Assembly: GCA_014529385.2 (NCBI GenBank)
Contig: CM043944.1
Span: 71,641,384 to 71,705,383 of the forward strand
DNA length: 64,000 bases
Direction: 5' to 3'
DNA from: Adiantum capillus-veneris
Lineage: Eukaryota > Streptophyta > Polypodiopsida > Polypodiales > Pteridaceae
Shown: piece by piece, positions 59,014 to 64,000 of the stretch
Numbering within the stretch: the stretch's first letter is position 1
Layout of the letters: each line of letters opens with the position of its first letter
Made by a program: the position numbers and the translations under genes
Notes under the pieces: model-generated
Databases searched by the model: none
The model's input: only the letters and a program-made list of their open reading frames with translations
Told to the model about the DNA's origin: nothing

Positions 59014-62000
59014 GTGAGTTTTTACTTGGACAAGAAAGCCTGATCTCAAAATAATGAAGTATTATTCTCGCAAATTTTGTGCAGCTGTACTAAATATTTG
59101 TAACCAGCCAAGAGTGCTTAAGATTAAAGCATCATTAAATTATAATCTGGAATTTACCGGCTGAAAATCAGAGTTTTCGTGGAACCCTATTGAAGGCCCT
59201 GGTATAAGCCAGACACAAGTGAGACCATGATCATGCCCTTATCGTGCCTGTCACAATTATGTGTTCAGTAGTCAATTGGTAGATTGCATAGAACACCTTC
59301 TCCGAGGCTCACACTGTACACACAATGTCTGAAGCTTCTCATCAGGGGAGGGCATTAGAGAGACGTTGGTTTTTGCATTCTCCAGGGACTCTGCGCATAG
59401 ACCTGCTTGCTATGCCCCACTTGTCCTTGGCCCTTGTCTGCGCACTCATTAGGCTCTGCTGGCGCTGCCCACACTTTCCAAATTCCTGATTATTGCCACT
59501 ATTATCCTCGCTTCCCACAGCCTGCGTTAAATGCTTATGGCACGATAGTGGGCTCTCAAGGTGATGGTAATCAATACTACAATGCAGTGGGTCAAAAGAT
59601 CACCACATATTTTTACATATGGACAGGAAATAGTGGAGTATGTACACTCTTATACATATACCTGGATTCATCTAGGTATATTTTTTAGTCGTATAGCGGA
59701 CATGCACATTGTGAAGTTTTCGTCCGAGTTACGACCAATTGATATTGTGCTAATTCTTTCTATGTTTTGTGGTGCGTATGCCCTATCAACTACCTCATTT
59801 GTGCTAATTTTTCGATTTCACGCTTCTTTTAGTGCTAGGTTTCATTATGGCTGAGTCTGCCCTTGATCTCCGGAGTCATGACAGAAACTCAGTACGCTTA
59901 ACTTTGTGTTTGTATGCTCATGTGTGTGTGCGTGTGGTGTGTGTCGTGTTGGGGAGCATATGTTAGTACCTAGTTCTACACCCACTAGTGGGCACTGACG
60001 ACGTTAGTGGGGATGCCGTGGTATTTAGTCAATACTATGCATGATGGAGCTGATGGTTATATTGTCTTGTGGGTGACTACCATCGGTCTATACCTTGCAC
60101 TTTCCTTCAAGGGTGAATCTGGGCTTATCTTGGATTTATCTAGGTATATATCTTAACTTTCTATTTAGTGGACTTTCTTTCTCTATGAGAGGTGCTACAT
60201 AGGCGAGATTGACGAGGGGATATGCAACATTAGGAGGACTAGGGAGGATATGTTCACAGGTGTAGTTTCAAGAGCTACACACGAAGCTGTGGCTATTTGA
60301 CATATTAGTCACTTCCACCGTACTTTATGAAGTGCAAAGATGGGGGCCTGGCTTGGATCATTATAGCAGATCAGGTGGCACATATGATGGATGGAGATCC
60401 ATGGAGAGACCACTTGTATCCATGATCTCCAAGATGTTCGGAGTGAGCCTCAGTGCCACATGAGATTATCAGAGCTGAGATGAGCGCACCACCAATTGTA
60501 GTGGAGGCTCTTGTTAGATCTATGGGAGCTACCACACAACAGATATTCACGACTAGCGCTTGAGTCATCGCGACAACTGGCTAGTGAGGGTGATACTTCA
60601 TGTTGGTTTGCAAAGATATCTCTTGGTTTGAGCTAAATGGATTTAGTATGGACAGACTGCCACCTTTTGAGTATTCCCTCGATGCACCATCCCTCACCCA
60701 CACACATTCAGAAATTAGCGGGATTATTAGACATGATCTCATTCAGCTGTATACGAGGAGGATTTGACTGTCTCCGTCACATGAGTTGGTGCAAAGGTGG
60801 CTTTTTATCAAGACCATCTTCTCCAGACGACAGATGATGGGTTTATCTCATGCCCCAAGTATATGGACACTCACCTATCTCATGGCATTAGATGCGTTAT
60901 TGGTCAGCTACACACCTCATCTCACTAGTTGGAGATAGAGACTGGCCGATACAAAGGTATACCCCTAAAGGAGAGATTATTCCAGGTTTGCCAGAGATAA
61001 GAGGAGCACTATATCTGACAATGGACAACATACTACGAGATTCGTCAGCGTTATTCAAAGAGGGCTTTGGCCCCTTATCCTGCATCATGGATTATGATCA
61101 GAGGTGCCTAGGTCTCTTCTTGCTGGAGATCCGTAGGCTCGGAGAGTCCACCCTTAGGAGCAGAGGACCTACACATAGAGGATCCATATAGAGTGAGATC
61201 ACTACTTTTACAGAAGGACTACTCTGGATGGCCCACCACAGGTTACCCAGTCACACCCTCATTGGGGCATTCTTATTGATCGAGCCATCCAACTTGGTCG
61301 CTCACAATGCCCGAAGATGTGAGGATCTTCACACCGTAGACGAGGTCTACATCGGAGCATCATTGAGCGACATCGAACACGCCCCTCCCAAGAGCTGACC
61401 ATGTAGGACATTGAGGCCTTACTGAAGAGATCCATGAGAGAGCTCATGGGATGATCACCATTGCCCACTTTCCCCACTGTCCACCTCATTCGTGTGATTT
61501 ACCCCTCCCCATATATATTGAGCTGATGTATTATGTGATGAGGATGTTGATGATGATGAGGATGTAGGTTAGGCTTACAGACCTATCCACTCTAGGTACC
61601 CTCATTTATTTTTATCTTTATGTTCCCCTGACACTACTAGAATCACACATGGATGTAACCTTTTGGTCTCATAGGTCATTTTGACCTTTTGAAGACGTTA
61701 ATATAACATTTCATTTCATTTCTCTCTCTTGCACTTGCAAATGCATTAAGGGCTATTGTTGTTTATGTGTTTGAAGGGTCGTAGGCTTGGTACAATGGCT
61801 ATGCTCTCAGGAAGTATAGCTTGTGTGCAAGTGATTCATGTAGGAAGGCATTACAGTTCTGAAAGAGCTCTATTTCACAAGGTTTTTAATCGTGTTACTG
61901 GTGGATGTTTATAGTTCTGAAAGAGCTCTATTTCACAAGGTTTTCTTAGCTGAGTTTATGAATCCACATTTTTGCCTATTTTGGTTTGAATGCCAGTATG

Positions 62001-62040
62001 TTGAATCCATATCAGAAGTTCTTTGTGTTTTATTTTTCAG
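59014..62040 (+). other. Intron 3 of the F-box gene (about 3.0 kb)
   Basis: GTGAGT at 59014 and TATTTTTCAG at 62040. It contains no recognised transposon. Near the 3' end a 58-bp tandem repeat (AGTTCTGAAAGAGCTCTATT) lies at 61855 and 61913. Open frames such as 60892-61191 show no known motif. Confidence 0.65.
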
Positions 62041-62286
62041 GTATCACAGGATGGTATGATTCAGCCTGATGATCGCAGCTTCTTGATGCAGTTATTGCAC
62101 CCATATCAGGTCGGAAGAGGCCATGATCATGTTCAACCTCCAGGGTTGATGTTCCCAGATATAAGAGTCCTGGATGTACAAGATGCTACATCTGAACAGG
62201 TCACAAGGGCAAGGAGAGTCAACCTCTTGCAACATCTTCTTGACCAAAGATTGGCCAATGAAGAGGATCAGCATGGATCACCAGAG
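62041..62286 (+). CDS. F-box protein gene, exon 4
   Basis: 82 codons, phase 0 at both ends. It reads VSQDGMIQPDDRSFLMQLLH, then FPDIRVLDVQDATSEQVTRA and RRVNLLQHLLDQRLANEEDQ, ending HGSPE. The RRxNLLxxLL segment recalls RRNMLLKLLKFG in At5g39450, in the right order after the VFEI/DGS segment. The donor GTGTGC is weak but acceptable. Reading on would give a stop near 62371. Likely a helix-rich linker region of the protein. Confidence 0.78.
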
Positions 62287-62907
62287 GTGTGCATACTACA
62301 CATGTCTTACGCTTGTGAGATGCACAAGGTTAAATCATCTGACCAGTATATGCTGTGCTGTAAAATGTTGTGATGTGTGGATTTTACATTCAGACTTCGA
62401 GGGTCTCCTTGCTTCTCGCTTTTGTGTGGGCTTAGACTTCCTACTCGATTGGTTTAGAACGCATAAAACATGATAGGTACATTGCTGGGAAATTACAAGA
62501 AACGGGTATATCATCATTCAAACGATTGTTTAAAGCCTGCAAAGGAACTTCAAAATTTGCACAATGATTCATGCTTGCAAGTCAGGATTCACAGTTTTGA
62601 AGTATGTTGGTTATCTGTGTGCCACTTGAGAATGTTTAGTGCAGTGCCGACGTGCTCTTTTCGTTTATAGCATTTGTAAAGGCTATGATGAAACTCAACT
62701 TCTCACTTGCAGCTACCAAGCTGGGATTTTGTATTTTCTGGCTAGCGCCATGCGCCATGACTCACTTGCTAGCACTTCTAGATCTGTGCCTTAGATGTTT
62801 TCTTCTTGTGAGGTAGAAGATGTGGTGAGACGTGGTTTGATTGTTAAGAAACCTACGTTCAAATGTGGAAATTCATGAAGCTTGTAAACTCATTTTTGTT
62901 GGTGCAG
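62287..62907 (+). other. Intron 4 of the F-box gene (621 nt)
   Basis: GTGTGC to TTGGTGCAG; T-rich, with no recognised feature inside. Confidence 0.6.
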
Positions 62908-62992
62908 TCGACTGGGGTCAGCTTTTCACAACGAGCATTGCAATATCTACTGCGTCTTTCATCACCTGCGAGAAACAATTTGGGCCTTGAAG
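62908..62992 (+). CDS. F-box protein gene, exon 5 (last one visible)
   Basis: Begins in phase 0 after GGTGCAG and reads STGVSFSQRALQYLLRLSSP, then ARNNLGLE. A donor GAAG|GTGCAT at 62993 would leave it in phase 1; alternatively the frame stops at TGA 63003, giving a protein of about 295-300 residues. Related plant proteins are, as I recall, near 500-600 residues, so splicing to further exons beyond the window is more likely. Confidence 0.6.
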
Positions 62993-64000
62993 GTGCATTT
63001 TGAACTTCAGCTCCTGGTGTTGATTTCATCTGGGATGTAATATTATTTCGTTGATTGAATGCAAGTTAAAGCTGCACTTCATGCCTCTACAATAAACTTG
63101 CTACTTTATTGTTTTTGGAGTAACGTGGATACTTGCTATTGGAGTTATTGTAGTTTCCAGAATGCAGTTTTTGCACAGAAGCTTGCATTTTAACAAATTG
63201 TTTCTTGAGATGACGTGAATCTGTTCAAAGCTACCATAATTGCATGTGTTTGCCTGCTTGTTTGAGGGATCATGAATTGTGTAAGGGCAGGTAGTGGTAT
63301 CTGTCAGCATCTAGTGGTATTTCGCTTTGTCTGCTCAATTGTTGTATCTATCTTCTTTCTACTGTCATTTTAAGAACTTTCTGTCATATCTAAAAAAAGG
63401 GAAATGTTAAGAGCGAATTTTTTGGGAAATTGGGAACAAAAACGAAGACAGTAGAGACATACGTGGACATCAAAATAAAAATGCTGATACAACGTTAGGA
63501 GCAAGAGTGTGAACAGTTGTCAAGAAAATGCACTGCCTGTATACAATCGAGGGGTGAGGTGGGCAAGCAGTCAGATAAAACCCCCACAAGTTACAACATG
63601 CGTAAGTCATCAACCCACAACTTTAAGAAATGGAAAAGATGGGGAATTGTAAGTGAAACCCTTGAGGATGTGTAGTGCTCTACATGCATGATGACTGCGT
63701 CTACAACAGGTGAAGAAGACTCTCTTGATCAATGGACAGCCACCAAAAGGCTCTATAAGTTGTTGGGGGTTAGGATTGTAATCCTAACCCTATAGGCCAC
63801 TCGGGGAGGATCGCTAAGTTGGTGAGAATTTTGTCTTCATCGGCTTCTGCTAGGGTTTAGGCCCCTCGATCGGGATCTGCAGGTTGGCTAGGGTTAATAG
63901 GGCTAGGGAGTCCTAGCCCTCTGGGTCTTCAGTGGCTTGACACGTCAGCACTTTGTGACAGAATAGGAAAGGGGCAAGAGGGTAGGCCTGTCATACAGAC
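62993..64000. other. Right end: probable intron 5 of the F-box gene
   Basis: No exon was recognised. A perfect hairpin, GGGTTAGGATT-GT-AATCCTAACCC, lies at about 63766-63789, and GGGTTAG/TAGGGTT words follow to 63920; this may be the start of another repeat. Confidence 0.4.

Noticed and set aside
58792-59043. Met at 58792 as the start of an independent gene
   Set aside because: The preceding bases form a 3' splice site, and the frame is better explained as exon 3 of the F-box gene.
59014-62040. Frames in intron 3 (for example 60892-61191) as extra exons
   Set aside because: No flanking splice sites gave a phase-compatible exon, and no similarity to the F-box family was seen; exons 3 and 4 join directly in phase 0.

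Overview
The window reads as nuclear DNA of a large-genome land plant. It has a spliced F-box gene with GT-AG introns. It also has many LTR retrotransposons whose primer sites match plant initiator tRNA-Met (TGGTATCAGAGC), a chromodomain Ty3/gypsy element, L1-type LINEs and small hAT-like elements. The very long intron and nested insertions would fit a fern or gymnosperm, but the sequence alone does not fix the species. Nothing suggests a bacterial, organellar or viral replicon.

Layout. 1-7.6 kb: two degenerate Ty1/copia elements (Copia-1 minus, Copia-2 plus with a 744-bp 3' LTR) and a stray protease remnant. 7.6-10.1 kb: AT-rich DNA without recognisable genes. 10162-15439: Copia-3, a full-length minus-strand copia element with 322-bp LTRs, a CCAAA target duplication and only three LTR differences, yet with several disabling mutations. 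15.4-18.5 kb: unassigned DNA and a ~1.5-kb strand-skewed CTAAAC/CTTAAAC tract. 18568-22449: element F, a short-LTR element with a TTAAC duplication and a lone gag-like zinc knuckle. 22.5-24.8 kb: a gypsy RNase H scrap next to a copia RT/RNase H remnant with its 3' LTR, then a 380-bp tandem duplication that includes the end of that LTR.

26680 to beyond the right edge: a plus-strand F-box protein gene. Five exons can be placed (26680-26988, 58697-58742, 58817-59013, 62041-62286, 62908-62992). Reading phase is kept across every junction, and the exon order matches what I recall of the plant F-box protein At5g39450. Intron 1 is about 31.7 kb and is filled with transposons: element B (28132-36444, gag-only, TSD CCACG) carrying a 5'-truncated LINE; a copia remnant; chromovirus D (37841-48731, TSD ATAAG) carrying the plus-strand non-autonomous element E (41764-46053, TSD AGATC); a palindromic rearranged copy of the B family; a LINE endonuclease fragment; and three hAT-like MITEs. 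Apart from E, which sits inside D, the orientable retroelements in this intron lie antisense to the host gene.

The F-box gene is the only host gene seen; it would act in SCF-type ubiquitin ligation. Everything else is transposon-derived. Most of it is broken by stops, frameshifts, in-frame duplications or deletions, and so depends on proteins supplied from elsewhere for mobility. All coordinates were read by eye; exon and element borders are exact where a splice site, LTR terminus or target duplication is cited and approximate elsewhere.
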